64,000 nucleotides of DNA, from the NCBI GenBank assembly GCA_033854735.1, contig JAWWPY010000422.1, positions 20,421 through 84,420 on the forward strand. Direction: 5' to 3'. Below the pieces are notes generated by a model. The model was given only the letters and a program-made list of their open reading frames with translations. It made no database searches and had not been told where the DNA came from. Made by a program: the position numbers and the translations under genes. The stretch comes from JAWWPY01 sp033854735 (GTDB lineage Bacteria > Actinomycetota > Actinomycetes > Streptosporangiales > Streptosporangiaceae). Positions 40,712 to 50,076 of the stretch are shown one piece after another. Position 1 is the stretch's first letter. Each line of letters opens with the position of its first letter.

Positions 40712-41362
40712 ATGTCGAATGGGACCATCGTGGCCGTTGTCATCGTCATCGTTGTCGTGGCGATAGTGGCGGCAGCGCTCGTTATGCAAGCCCGCCGACG
40801 GCGGCTCCGTGAGCGTTTCGGCCCGGAATATGACCGCGCGGTCGAGGACAACGCCAGCCGCCGGAAGGCCGAGTCCGAGCTCATCCAACGGGAACGGCGG
40901 GTCAAGGGCCTTGATATTCGCCCGTTGGATTCGGCCACTCGCGCGAAGTACGTTGATCAGTGGACAGGCATCCAGGAACGATTCGTGGACAGGCCGAAGG
41001 AAGCCGTCGGCGATGCGCACCTCGCGGTGGTCAAGGTCATGACCCAGCGTGGCTACCCCACCGACGATGGCGGCCAGATCCTCGCGGATCTTTCTGTCGA
41101 GCACGCCCAGACGCTTGATCACTATCGGGCGGCGTCGACCATCAGCGGTCAGGCCTCGTCGGGCGCCGCGACGACCGAGGACCTCCGGCAGGCGATGATC
41201 CACTATCGCGTGCTGTTCCGGGACCTGCTGGGCGAGCCCGCGGCCGACCAGGAAACGCCGGATCCAGGCCACGGCCGGACCGTCCTGGAGCCGGATCCAG
41301 GCCACGACGGGACCGTCATGGATGAGCGCGAAGACATCCACCAGCAGACCCCGAGGACGTGA
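40712..41362 (+). CDS. Membrane-anchored hypothetical protein, paralogous to the next gene
   Basis: 216 residues, ATG with GGAGGT upstream. One N-terminal transmembrane helix (about 5-26, IVAVVIVIVVVAIVAAALVM) followed by a basic stretch indicates a single-pass protein with the rest in the cytoplasm. The middle (about 80-150) contains the domain YVDQWTGIQERFVDRPKEAV ... LRQAMIHYRVLFRDLL, which is repeated in the next gene (YRWREIQVMFVDDPRGSVERA, in part). The C-terminal 40 residues have two copies of PDPGHGRTV-like sequence. The family is common in actinobacteria but has no named function. 4 bases separate it from the next gene. Confidence 0.75.
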   Translation: MSNGTIVAVVIVIVVVAIVAAALVMQARRRRLRERFGPEYDRAVEDNASRRKAESELIQRERRVKGLDIRPLDSATRAKYVDQWTGIQERFVDRPKEAVGDAHLAVVKVMTQRGYPTDDGGQILADLSVEHAQTLDHYRAASTISGQASSGAATTEDLRQAMIHYRVLFRDLLGEPAADQETPDPGHGRTVLEPDPGHDGTVMDEREDIHQQTPRT

Positions 41363-41366
41363 CCTG

Positions 41367-42206
41367 ATGACCAGCTCGCACAGCATGCCTGAGCACCGCG
41401 TCGTCCACGAGGATGACGCCGTCCGGGAAACCCCGACCTCAGGTCCGGGTACCGCCGCCGACCAGGCTGCGGGGGACGACCCGGATGTGCTGATCCTGGA
41501 ACCGGATCAGTACACGTCCGAGGACGCTCCCGAGCCGGCGGCGGAGACAGTTCCCGACCCCGTCGCCGGATCGGCTGCCGACACCGTTCCCGACCCCGTC
41601 GCCGGGCCGGCGGACGCGATATCCGAACCGGCACCCGCCCGGCCGACGAGCACGATATTCGAACCAGCGACGGCCCAGCCGACGAGCACGACAGCCGAGC
41701 CGGACACCATCGCCGAGCCGCCAGGTGCGCTCGCCACGCCGGACACGATGTCGGAGCCGCCGGGTGCGCTGGCCGAGCCGCCGGACATGTTGTTGTCGGA
41801 GCCGCCGGGCGCGCTGGCCGAGCCGCCAGACATGTTGTTGTCGGAGCCGCCGGGCGCGCTGGCCGAGCCGCCAGACGCCATGTCGGAGCCGCCGGGCGCG
41901 CTGGTCGAGCCGCCGGGCCCACCTCCGGACGATGCGTTCGCCGCCGACATCCCGCCCACGAACCCGGACTACCGCTGGCGGGAGATCCAGGTGATGTTCG
42001 TCGATGATCCGCGCGGCTCGGTCGAGCGGGCCGCCGAGCTGGCCGGCGACGCACTTCGCGATCTGAACAACATGCTGCAGGAGCGGGAGCGGAACCTGCG
42101 GTCCACCTGGCAGGACACCAATGCCGACACCGAGGAGCTCCGTATCTCGCTGCAGGGCTATCACGCTCTGGTCGACTGGATCTCTGAACTCGCCCAGCAG
42201 CGGTGA
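41367..42206 (+). CDS. Hypothetical Pro/Glu-rich protein with shared C-terminal domain
   Basis: 279 residues from the ATG at 41367, four bases after the upstream stop. Residues about 30-200 are low-complexity Pro/Glu/Ala/Asp sequence, including 15-residue repeats of the SEPPGALAEPPDMLL type encoded by 45-bp tandem DNA. The C-terminal 75 residues (RWREIQVMFVDDPRGSVERA ... DTEELRISLQGYHALVDWIS) form a compact, probably helical domain homologous to the middle of the upstream protein. There is no membrane segment, so it may be a soluble partner of that membrane protein. Function unknown. Confidence 0.72.
   Translation: MTSSHSMPEHRVVHEDDAVRETPTSGPGTAADQAAGDDPDVLILEPDQYTSEDAPEPAAETVPDPVAGSAADTVPDPVAGPADAISEPAPARPTSTIFEPATAQPTSTTAEPDTIAEPPGALATPDTMSEPPGALAEPPDMLLSEPPGALAEPPDMLLSEPPGALAEPPDAMSEPPGALVEPPGPPPDDAFAADIPPTNPDYRWREIQVMFVDDPRGSVERAAELAGDALRDLNNMLQERERNLRSTWQDTNADTEELRISLQGYHALVDWISELAQQR
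41754..41905 (+). repeat. 45-bp tandem repeats in a Pro/Glu-rich gene
   Basis: About three units of 45 bp, the core reading SEPPGALAEPPDMLL then a shorter SEPPGALAEPPDAM, with nearly silent differences. Confidence 0.8.
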
Positions 42207-42573
42207 TTCGCTGGGCGGCGGGGACCGGTTTCGCGGGCAGGCCAGCTGAGGCGGGAAAGCCAATCCAGGGGGAAGGGCCGTCCGCGGGAGCCTAGGCGGC
42301 CAGAACCCCCGCGGCGGCACCGGTTCCTGCACCGGGGCCGCCCGTGGACGGCCCCGGTGAGGGGATTGCACTCGGGGGGGGTGAGTGCACGTAGCTATTC
42401 TGCGTTACGCCGGTAACGTCCCGGTAGCGCCGCAATGCACGGAATGTCAGGCTCCCCCGAATCATCAAGTTCCCCTGCATCATCAGGCTCCCACCGAGTC
42501 ATCAGGCTCCACCGAATCATCAGGCTCCCCTGAATCATCAGGCTCCACCGAATCATCAGGCTCCACTGAGTGA
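42207..42573. other. Intergenic region with hairpin and repeat array
   Basis: 367 bases between the end of the 41367 gene and the SARP gene stop. A hairpin TGCACTC (42367-42373) / GAGTGCA (42383-42389) encloses a G-run, possibly a terminator for the rightward transcript. The rest is the 18-bp repeat array. Confidence 0.5.
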
Positions 42574-42589
42574 TCAGGCTCCCACCGGG
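42444..42589. repeat. Array of eight 18/19-bp tandem repeats
   Basis: Consensus TCATCAGGCTCCACCGAA; unit starts at about 42444, 42462, 42480, 42499, 42517, 42535, 42553 and 42571. Two units are 19 bases. Mostly intergenic, it runs about 15 bases into the 3' end of the SARP gene. Confidence 0.9.
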
Positions 42590-45462
42590 TCATCCGCGCG
42601 GATCCGGTCGGCCGCCGGGCTGGCGGTCGCGGTGGGGTGGCTGCCGCCGGCCGGAACGAAGCCACTGAGCCTGGCCCGGGCCCGCTCGGCCTCCGGGTGC
42701 TGCAGGTCGTCGAGCATGGCCAGGGCTTGCCGCCAGGCCCGCCGGGCCTCGTCCCGGTTCCCGGTGGCCTCGCAGGCGTCGCCGAGGTGGATCAGCACGA
42801 GGGCCTGGAGGTAGTGGGCGCCCATCCCTTCGAGCATGGCCACGGCGGGGCGCAGACAATTGATCGCATCGGTGTGCCGGCCCAGGTGATAGAGCGCGTA
42901 CCCGACGCTGTCCATGGTGGCTGCCTCGTTGAGCGGGTCGCCGCACCCGCGGATCAGGTCCAGGGCCTGCTCACAGCTGCGCAGCGCCTGCTCGTGGTTT
43001 CCCAGCTGGCCATGCAGCCAGCCCACTGCGTTGAGTGCTCTCGAAACCGCGGCCTGGTCGCCGTCGACCTGGATCAGGGCCAGGGACCGCTGGGCATGCC
43101 CGAGTGCCTCGCCGAGGTTACCCAGCTGCTCGGCCGCCGCGGCTATGTCGTAATGCGCCCGCGCTTGGCCGGGCCGGTCGGCATGCTGCGTGTGCAGATC
43201 GAGAGCCTGACAGAAGTAGCCGAGAGCTTCCGTGAAGGCGCCCAGGTGGTACTTGGCCCAGCCGAGGTCACGGCAGGCGTGAGCCTGGCCAGCCAGGTCA
43301 CCGAGACGCTTGGCCGCCGCGATCGCGGTGTGCTGGCTGGCGACCAGGTCGTGCCAGTAGCCCTGACGGTCGAGGAACAGCGTCAGCGCCCACGGGAGCT
43401 GCCACGCATGAGTGTCGAAGCCCATGTCGCTGGCCTGGTTGGCCGCGGCGAGCAGGACCTGGCGCTCGGCCGCGAACCAGGCCAGGGCGTCACTGGGACA
43501 GCTGATGACCTCGGGGGCGACGCCGGGCCGCGGTGGTTCCAGCAGAACGCGCGGCCGGGCCGGGTTGAGGACCCGGGTACCGGAATGCGCGGTGTGCAGG
43601 TAATGATCGAGAACACGGTGTACGGCCTCGCGGCGTTCCGCGTCGGTCTCGCTCGCGGCAGCCAGATCCACGGCGTAGGCCCGCAGCAGGTCGTGGAAGG
43701 CGTACCGGCCTGGAGCATGCTCACCGATCAGGTGCGCGTCCGCCAGCTCAGCGATCAGCGCCCCGGCCCGCGACGGCGCGAGCCCGGCCAGGCTCGCGGC
43801 CGCGGGGACGGTGATGTCCGGGCCAGTGTGCATGCCCAGCAGCCGGAACAGCCGGGCGGCCGGCTCGGACAGCTGCTGGCAGGACCACGAGAACACGCCG
43901 CGGACACTCGCCGCGGGATCTCCGGCGTCCAGCGCGTCCAGCCGCCCCCGCGCGTCGGCCAGCTCACGGGCCAGCTCAGCCAGCGACAGGCACGGCCTGG
44001 CCGCCGCGCGGGCGGCGACGATGCTCAGCGCCAGCGGCAGCCGGGAGCACAGCTCGGTCAGCTGGCGGGCCGCCGCGGCCTCGCCGCGGGCCCGCTTGCC
44101 CAGCCGGCTGGCCAGTAGCTCGCGCGCGTCCACGGCGCTCAGCACGTCCAGCGGAACCAGCCGGGCGCCCTCGATGGCGGCCAGCCCGGGCAGCCGCGCC
44201 CGGCTCGTCACCACGGCCAGGCACGATGGGCTGCCCGGCAGCAGCGGGCGCACTTGAGCGGCATCGCGCGCGTTGTCCAGGATGACCAGGACCCGCTTGC
44301 CGGCCAGCAGGCTGCGGTACATGCCGGCCTGCTCATCGGCACTGTCCGGCATGCGCTCCTCGGTTACCCCGAACGCGCCGAGGAACCACCGCAGTGCATC
44401 CGTTGGCGCCACCGGGCTGCCCGAAGGATCGAAGCCGCGCAAGTTCACGTACAGCTGGCCGTCGGGGAAGTTCCCGGCGACCTGATGAGCCCAGTGCACG
44501 GCGAGGGCCGTCTTGCCCGCCCCGGCGGTGCCTCCGATCACCGTGACCTTGACCGCGTCATCAGCGCCGGACGCCTCCCGCAGCCAGGTCCGCAGCGCAG
44601 CCAGTTCGGCTGTGCGCCCGGTGAAATGCGCCACCCCGGCGGGTAGCTGCCTGGGGACCACACCGGCCGGTACGAGGCTGGTCAGGGCCGAGCCGGGGGC
44701 AGCCAGGCGGGGATCCCCGGCGAGAATCCCGCGCTGCAGATCCCGCAGCTCGCGGCCGGGCTCCACGCCGAGCTCGTCCACCAGCATGCGCCGTGTCCGC
44801 TGATAGGTCGCGAGCGCCTCGGCCTGGCGCCCGCACCGGTACAGCGCGAGTATCAGCTGAGCATGGAACCGCTCCCGCAACGGGTGATCCGTGGTGAGCT
44901 GGGTCAGCACCCCGGCCAGCTCCGCGTGCCGGCCCTGGGCGAGTCCGGCGTCCATCCGCCACTCGAGCGCCTGCATCCTCAGCGCGTCGAGGCGCGGTAC
45001 CTCGGCCGCCATGAGCAGGTGCGACGGAACATCAGCCAGCGGATCCCCGCGCCACAGGCCCAGCGCTTCGCCGAGTACATCCCAGATCTCCGAGGTACCC
45101 GCCGCCTGATGGCCGTTCCGGACAGCCTCGCCTGCCTTCATGCACAGCTCGGTGAACCGCAGGGCATCCACCTCGTCGGGCGCGGCATCGAGCACGTAGC
45201 CGGGATCGCGCGTCAGGATCCGCCGGCCGGCCACCGGTCCGAGGACGTGCCGTAGCCGCTTGACATAGTTGCGGATGGCCACCCGGGCCGCGGCCGGCGG
45301 CGCCCCGTCCCACACGATCTCGGCCAGTTCGTCATACGACAGGACCTGCCCAGCGCGCAGCGCCAGCGCGGCCAGGATCACCCGCTGCTTGGGCGCTGGA
45401 ACCTGCACCGTCGCAGCCTCTGACCGGACTAGTAATGGCCCGAGTACTCCCACCCTGAACAC
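42574..45462 (-). CDS. SARP-type transcriptional activator with NB-ARC and TPR domains (AfsR-like)
   Basis: 962 residues from the GTG at 45462 (FRVGVLGPLLV); ATG 45492 is ten codons longer. Order: OmpR-like winged helix (about 1-95, with QRVILAALALRAGQVLSYDE), bacterial transcriptional activation domain (about 100-250), NB-ARC ATPase with P-loop VIGGTAGAGKTALAVHWAH near 311 and VLVILDNARDAAQV, then a helical region and C-terminal tetratricopeptide repeats (about 690-945, CRDLGWAKYHLGAFTEALGY). AfsR-type proteins bind direct repeats near -35 elements and activate secondary metabolism. No biosynthetic cluster is visible beside it; the downstream neighbour is glnA2 upstream in transcription order. 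Its last codons run into the 18-bp repeat array. Confidence 0.93.
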   Translation of the reverse strand: MFRVGVLGPLLVRSEAATVQVPAPKQRVILAALALRAGQVLSYDELAEIVWDGAPPAAARVAIRNYVKRLRHVLGPVAGRRILTRDPGYVLDAAPDEVDALRFTELCMKAGEAVRNGHQAAGTSEIWDVLGEALGLWRGDPLADVPSHLLMAAEVPRLDALRMQALEWRMDAGLAQGRHAELAGVLTQLTTDHPLRERFHAQLILALYRCGRQAEALATYQRTRRMLVDELGVEPGRELRDLQRGILAGDPRLAAPGSALTSLVPAGVVPRQLPAGVAHFTGRTAELAALRTWLREASGADDAVKVTVIGGTAGAGKTALAVHWAHQVAGNFPDGQLYVNLRGFDPSGSPVAPTDALRWFLGAFGVTEERMPDSADEQAGMYRSLLAGKRVLVILDNARDAAQVRPLLPGSPSCLAVVTSRARLPGLAAIEGARLVPLDVLSAVDARELLASRLGKRARGEAAAARQLTELCSRLPLALSIVAARAAARPCLSLAELARELADARGRLDALDAGDPAASVRGVFSWSCQQLSEPAARLFRLLGMHTGPDITVPAAASLAGLAPSRAGALIAELADAHLIGEHAPGRYAFHDLLRAYAVDLAAASETDAERREAVHRVLDHYLHTAHSGTRVLNPARPRVLLEPPRPGVAPEVISCPSDALAWFAAERQVLLAAANQASDMGFDTHAWQLPWALTLFLDRQGYWHDLVASQHTAIAAAKRLGDLAGQAHACRDLGWAKYHLGAFTEALGYFCQALDLHTQHADRPGQARAHYDIAAAAEQLGNLGEALGHAQRSLALIQVDGDQAAVSRALNAVGWLHGQLGNHEQALRSCEQALDLIRGCGDPLNEAATMDSVGYALYHLGRHTDAINCLRPAVAMLEGMGAHYLQALVLIHLGDACEATGNRDEARRAWRQALAMLDDLQHPEAERARARLSGFVPAGGSHPTATASPAADRIRADDPVGA

Positions 45463-45529
45463 AGTGCCCTCACCCCGATTCCGTGTCCGCATCCGGCCGC
45501 GGCCCCGGCACCCCAGCCCGGCTGCGGAG

Positions 45530-46891
45530 TTACAGCATAGGCAGGTAGCGGTCGAGTTCGAACTCAGTCACCTGGTGCCGGTAGTCCCGCCACTCGTTGC
45601 GCTTGTTCCGCAGGAAGAAGTCGAAGACGTGCTCACCAAGAGTCTCTGCCACCAGTTCACTGTCCTGCATCACGTTAATCGCCTCATCCAGGCTCTGCGG
45701 CAGCGGGGCGATGCCCAGCGCCCGGCGCTCGGCCGAGGTGAGCGCCCATACGTCGTCCTCGGCCCCGGGCGGCAATTCGTAGTCCGCCTCGATGCCCTTC
45801 AGCCCGGCCGCCAGGATCAGCGCGAACGCCAGGTAAGGATTGCACGCCGAGTCGACCGACCGGAACTCCACCCGGGTGGCGTTTCCCTTGTGCGGCTTGT
45901 ACATCGGCACCCGGACCAGCGCGGAGCGGTTGTTGTGCCCCCAGCAGATGTAGGAGGGCGCCTCTCCCCCAGCCCCGGCGGTGCTCTCAGTCCCGCCCCA
46001 CAGGCGCTTGTAAGAGTTGACCCACTGGTTGCAGACCGCGGTGATCTCGGCCGCGTGCTTGAGCAGCCCGGCGATAAAGGCACGGCCGAGCTTGGACAGC
46101 TGGAACTCGGCGCCCGGCTCGTAGAACACGTTGCGGTCGCCCTCGAACAGCGACATGTGGGTGTGCATGCCGGAGCCGGGGAAATCGGTGAACGGCTTGG
46201 GCATGAACGAGGCGTACACCCCCTGCTGGAGGGCCACCTCCTTCATGATCAGGCGGAACGACATGATGTTGTCGGCCGTCGTCAGGGCGTCGGCGTAGCG
46301 CAGGTCGATCTCCTGCTGGCCAGGCGCGCCCTCGTGATGACTGAACTCCACCGAGATGCCCATGCTCTCCAGCATCTGGATGGAAACGTGCCGGAAGTCG
46401 TGCGCGATGCTGTGCGGCGTGTGGTCGAAGTAACCGCCCGAGTCAATGGGCTGCGGCTTCACCCCGGGCGCTGGCTTCTCCTTGAGCAGGAAGAATTCAA
46501 CTTCAGGGTGGGTGTAGAAGGTGAAACCGAGGTCGGCCGCGCGGCCGAGCGCCCGCTTGAGCACGAACCGGGGATCGGCGTAGGACGGCGAGCCGTCCGG
46601 CATCTTGATGTCGCAGAACATCCGCCCGACCCCGGAAGCCTCACCGCGCCAGGACAGCAACTGGAACGTGGACGCGTCGGGTTTGGCCAGCATGTCAGCC
46701 TCGTAGACGCGGGCGAAGCCCTCGATGGCGGACCCGTCGAAGCCGATGCCCTCGGCGAATGCGCCCTCCAGTTCAGCCGGCGCCACCGCGACCGACTTCA
46801 GGGTGCCAAGCACATCCGTGAACCACAGCCGGACAAAACGGATGTCCCGTTCCTCCAGTGTGCGGAGCACGAATTCTTCCTGCCGGTCCAT
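45530..46891 (-). CDS. glnA2: Glutamine synthetase-like protein GlnA2 type
   Basis: 453 residues from the ATG at 46891 (MDRQEEFVLRTLEERDIRFV). It has all the GS-fold catalytic marks: GFDGSAIEGFARVYEADM, THPEVEFFLL, SHHEGAPGQQEIDLRYADAL (metal ligands), MPKPFTDFPGSGMHTHMSLF, NRSALVRVPMYKPHKG. At the place of the adenylylation loop it reads DDVWALTSAERRAL with no tyrosine, so it should not be controlled by GlnE. GlnA2 proteins in Mycobacterium and Streptomyces are non-essential; some gamma-glutamylate polyamines. It lies 67 bases upstream-numbered of the SARP gene on the same strand and is divergent from nadE. Confidence 0.93.
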   Translation of the reverse strand: MDRQEEFVLRTLEERDIRFVRLWFTDVLGTLKSVAVAPAELEGAFAEGIGFDGSAIEGFARVYEADMLAKPDASTFQLLSWRGEASGVGRMFCDIKMPDGSPSYADPRFVLKRALGRAADLGFTFYTHPEVEFFLLKEKPAPGVKPQPIDSGGYFDHTPHSIAHDFRHVSIQMLESMGISVEFSHHEGAPGQQEIDLRYADALTTADNIMSFRLIMKEVALQQGVYASFMPKPFTDFPGSGMHTHMSLFEGDRNVFYEPGAEFQLSKLGRAFIAGLLKHAAEITAVCNQWVNSYKRLWGGTESTAGAGGEAPSYICWGHNNRSALVRVPMYKPHKGNATRVEFRSVDSACNPYLAFALILAAGLKGIEADYELPPGAEDDVWALTSAERRALGIAPLPQSLDEAINVMQDSELVAETLGEHVFDFFLRNKRNEWRDYRHQVTEFELDRYLPML

Positions 46892-47106
46892 GACTGCCCA
46901 TCCTCGCTGGTCAGCAACGTGAGTGTGCCGGGATTCGGGCAGCACGGCGCATCGTCCGGCCAGGGTGCCCTGGCCGACAGTGTCTCGCGGCCGTGTTACC
47001 TACGCGTTACGAACCCCTGTGCCTCCTGACGCTACCTGCAGGCGGCCGTGGTCCGGCCGGTCCGCCCCCGGCGAGGCGCTGGGCCCGCTGCGCATAGGCT
47101 GGTCTG

Positions 47107-48951
47107 GTGCCAAGGCTCCGGATCGCCCTTGCCCAGACGAATTCCACCGTGGGCGACCTGGACGGCAATGCCGCCCGGATAGCCGAGTGGACGCTCCGGG
47201 CCGCGGAGCAGGGGGCCGCCCTGGTCGTGTTCCCCGAGATGATGCTGACCGGCTACCCCGTCGAAGACCTGGCGCTGCGTGCCTCGTTCACCGGCGCGTC
47301 CATCGCGGCCCTGTCCGACGCCGCGCAGCGGCTTGACGCCGACGGGCTGGGCGGCATCGCCGTGGTCACCGGGTACCTTGGCCGGCGCACCGGGGTCGCG
47401 CCGCGGGTCGGCCTGCCGGCCGGCGCGCCGCTCGACGCGGCGGCGCTGCTGCACGGCGGCCGGGTCGTGGTCACCACGGCCAAGCACCACCTGCCGAACT
47501 ATGGCGTGTTCGACGAATACCGGTACTTCGTGCCGGGCAACCGCCTGCCGGTGTTCCGGCTCCCGTGTGCCACGCCCCGGTCACCGGGAGACGCTGCGTC
47601 ACCGGGAGACGCTGCGTCACCGGACGACGCGGTGGATGTGGCCATCGCCATCTGTGAGGACCTCTGGCAGGATGGCGGCCCCGTCGCGGTGACCAGACAG
47701 GCCGGGGCCGGCCTGCTCGTGGTGCCCAACGCGTCCCCCTTCGAGCGCGGCAAGGACGAGGCGCGGCTCGAACTGTGCGCGCGGCGGGCCCGCGAGGCCG
47801 GCGCCACCTTGGCCTACGTGAACATGATGGGCGGCCAGGACGAGCTGGTCTTCGATGGCGACTCGATCATCGTGGACGCGGCGGGCCAGTTGCTCGCCCG
47901 CGGCCCGCAGTTCGAGGAGACGCTGCTGATCGCCGACCTCGAACTGCCCCCGGCCGACCCGGCGGTGCCGCCCGGGGAGACGCCAGCCGACGCCCATGAC
48001 GGCACGACGATCACGATCCACCGGGTCACCCTGCCCGCCCTGCCGTCGCCACCACCAGCCGTCTCCGGCGCCGCCGCCGGAACGATCTGGCCCCGGCTGT
48101 CCGACATCGCGGAGATTTACGCGGCCCTGGTCACCGGTGTCCGGGACTATGTGCGTAAGAACGGGTTCGGCTCGGTCATTCTCGGGCTGTCCGGCGGCAT
48201 CGACTCGGCGCTGACCGCCACGATCGCGGCCGATGCGATCGGGCCGGACCGTGTCCACGTGGTCCTGATGCCCAGCCCTCACTCCTCGGGGCACTCGGTG
48301 GCGGACGCCGAGGATCTCGTCAAGCGGCAGGGCCTGCACGCGCGGACCGTGCCCATCAGCCGCGTGGTCGGCGCCTACGAGGCCGAACTGGACATCCACG
48401 GGCTCGCCGCGGAGAACCTGCAGGCGCGGATCCGCGGGATGATCCTGATGGCGCTCAGCAACTCCGAGGGCCACCTGGTGCTGACCACCGGGAACAAGAG
48501 CGAGCTCGCGACGGGCTACTCGACCCTGTACGGCGATTCGGCGGGCGGCTTCGCGCCCATCAAGGACGTGCTCAAGACGGTGGTCTGGGAGCTGGCCCGG
48601 TGGCGCAACGAGCACGCGATCACCCGTGGCGAAACCCCGCCCATCCCGGAGAACTCGATCACCAAGCCGCCGAGCGCGGAGCTGGCCCCCGGGCAGCTCG
48701 ACAGCGACTCGCTGCCCGACTACGCGGTGCTCGACGCGATGCTCGACGACTATGTGGAAAAGGACATGGGCGCCGCTGCGCTGGTCGCCGCCGGCCACGA
48801 CCCGGCCCTGGTGGACCGGGTGATCCAGCTGGTGGACCGGGCCGAGTACAAGCGGCGCCAGTACCCGCCCGGCCCGAAGATCTCGGCGCGGAACTTCGGC
48901 CGTGACCGCCGCCTTCCGATCACCAACGGCTGGCGTGAGCCACACCCGTAG
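47107..48951 (+). CDS. nadE: Glutamine-dependent NAD+ synthase
   Basis: 614 residues, GTG start. Bifunctional: an N-terminal nitrilase-fold glutaminase releases ammonia (Glu in VVFPEMMLTGYPVED, Lys in TTAKHHLPNYGVFDEYRYF, Cys in IAICEDLWQDGG near 183) and a C-terminal synthetase amidates nicotinic acid adenine dinucleotide with ATP (P-loop LGLSGGIDSALTATIA near 361, TGNKSELATGYSTLYGDSAGGF). Just before the catalytic-cysteine strand there is a SPGDAA repeat insert (about 159-176). The interdomain region also has an Ala/Pro-rich stretch. It is divergent from glnA2; the pairing with nitrogen genes fits its use of glutamine. Confidence 0.95.
   Translation: MPRLRIALAQTNSTVGDLDGNAARIAEWTLRAAEQGAALVVFPEMMLTGYPVEDLALRASFTGASIAALSDAAQRLDADGLGGIAVVTGYLGRRTGVAPRVGLPAGAPLDAAALLHGGRVVVTTAKHHLPNYGVFDEYRYFVPGNRLPVFRLPCATPRSPGDAASPGDAASPDDAVDVAIAICEDLWQDGGPVAVTRQAGAGLLVVPNASPFERGKDEARLELCARRAREAGATLAYVNMMGGQDELVFDGDSIIVDAAGQLLARGPQFEETLLIADLELPPADPAVPPGETPADAHDGTTITIHRVTLPALPSPPPAVSGAAAGTIWPRLSDIAEIYAALVTGVRDYVRKNGFGSVILGLSGGIDSALTATIAADAIGPDRVHVVLMPSPHSSGHSVADAEDLVKRQGLHARTVPISRVVGAYEAELDIHGLAAENLQARIRGMILMALSNSEGHLVLTTGNKSELATGYSTLYGDSAGGFAPIKDVLKTVVWELARWRNEHAITRGETPPIPENSITKPPSAELAPGQLDSDSLPDYAVLDAMLDDYVEKDMGAAALVAAGHDPALVDRVIQLVDRAEYKRRQYPPGPKISARNFGRDRRLPITNGWREPHP
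47581..47634 (+). repeat. 18-bp tandem repeats in nadE
   Basis: TCACCGGGAGACGCTGCG occurs perfectly twice (47581-47598, 47599-47616) plus a degenerate third unit to 47634, in frame (SPGDAA). Confidence 0.9.
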
Positions 48952-49002
48952 TGGGCCAGCTTCAGGTCAGCGCCGGGCCAGCTGAGGCCGCCGCGGGCCG
49001 GT

Positions 49003-50076
49003 TCAGCTCAGCATGAGCACCGCGTAGCTGGCCAGCCAGTGCGCCACCGCGTAGTCGCTGTCCAGCACGTGCGGCAGCACGGCCGTGGCATGCTGCCGCG
49101 CGGCCGCCAGTGCCCCCTCCACCCGGGCGTCGCCGGGCGGCAGGGCGCCCGCGATGCGCCGCCAGCACCAGGCCCGGCTCGCATTCAGGCCATGCAGGTG
49201 CGCGGCCTGGCTGTCAGCGTCCGGCGGCACGGCGGGGGTGAACAGTGCACCCGGCCGCCCCCACTCGATACCGGGCAGGAACATCGCCAGCCACCCGGCG
49301 AACTCGTCCGGTGGCAGGACCCGGCTCATCAGCTCGGCCTGGGTGAGCGCCGGGGACAGGCAATCATCCCCGGAGGGCTCCCAGTCGGCCGGATAGAGGG
49401 AGTCGTTGGCGAACCACGCGTCCGCCTTCGCCGTGATCGCCTTCAGCAGCGCCGGCTTCCCCGAGCTGGCCTGCCAGTCGGCGAAAGGCAGCACCCGGGA
49501 CAGCCCGAAGGCACTGTTGCCGTCGGTCCCGTGCCGCACCGGGTACGCCTGCCTGCCCAGCCAGTCGAGGAAACAGCCGGTGAGCGCGTCGGCCAGCGGC
49601 GCCATGGCGGCGGCCCACTTCCGGGCGTCCGGGTCGTCCCAGGTCGCCGTCTCGTGAATCAGCGCGAGCGCCCAGGCCCAGCCGTGCGGCCGCTCGGCCT
49701 GCCCGCCCGGGCCGGCGACAAAGTCCGCCTCGGCCGCCAGCCCGACCGGGGTGAACTGGGCGCCGAGCGCGGCCCGGATGTCGGCTGCGGGGACCGCGTC
49801 CGCCGCGGTCCGGAGCAGCCGCACCAGCGCCCAGTGCATCTCCACGGATGAGTGCCAGTCGAAGCTGCCGTAGAACACCGGCGTACGCGCCCTCGGCCGG
49901 TACGGGAAGTCGCCGGGCTTGGTCATCGTATGGTGCACCGCGGCGGGGAACTCGTGCCTGATGCTGGCCAGCGCCGCGCTGGCGTACCCCGCGGCCTCGC
50001 CGCGGAGCAGTTTGCCCCACTCCTGCGATAGGTCCACGTTTACCACCCTCCGGCCTGCGGTTTCGGCATGCACCAT
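49003..50076 (-). CDS. DUF2891 family protein
   Basis: 357 residues from the ATG at 50076; an internal GTG about ten codons later is possible. LASIRHEFPAAVHHTMTKPG, the motif TPVFYGSFDWHSSVEMHWAL, RPHGWAWALALIHE, HGTDGNSAFGLSRVLPFADW and DCLSPALTQAELMSRVLP are characteristic of DUF2891, an alpha/alpha-toroid-like family of unknown function. Conserved His, Asp, Trp and Glu residues suggest an enzyme, perhaps acting on carbohydrate, but this is only fold-based inference. No signal peptide. Neighbours (nadE, a secreted orphan) give no hint. Confidence 0.88.
   Translation of the reverse strand: MVHAETAGRRVVNVDLSQEWGKLLRGEAAGYASAALASIRHEFPAAVHHTMTKPGDFPYRPRARTPVFYGSFDWHSSVEMHWALVRLLRTAADAVPAADIRAALGAQFTPVGLAAEADFVAGPGGQAERPHGWAWALALIHETATWDDPDARKWAAAMAPLADALTGCFLDWLGRQAYPVRHGTDGNSAFGLSRVLPFADWQASSGKPALLKAITAKADAWFANDSLYPADWEPSGDDCLSPALTQAELMSRVLPPDEFAGWLAMFLPGIEWGRPGALFTPAVPPDADSQAAHLHGLNASRAWCWRRIAGALPPGDARVEGALAAARQHATAVLPHVLDSDYAVAHWLASYAVLMLS

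Noticed and set aside
42385..42573. Ser/Glu/Gly-repeat small protein on the plus strand
   Set aside because: It is only the translation of the 18-bp array, the unit length varies (18 or 19) and no ribosome-binding site is present.
42444..42589. CRISPR array
   Set aside because: The units are directly adjacent 18/19-mers without spacers and there are no cas genes; it is a simple tandem array.
46946..47106. GlnR box upstream of glnA2
   Set aside because: GTTAC-N6-GTTAC is present near 46995-47010, but the GAAAC partner of a GlnR site is absent, so it is not strong enough to list.
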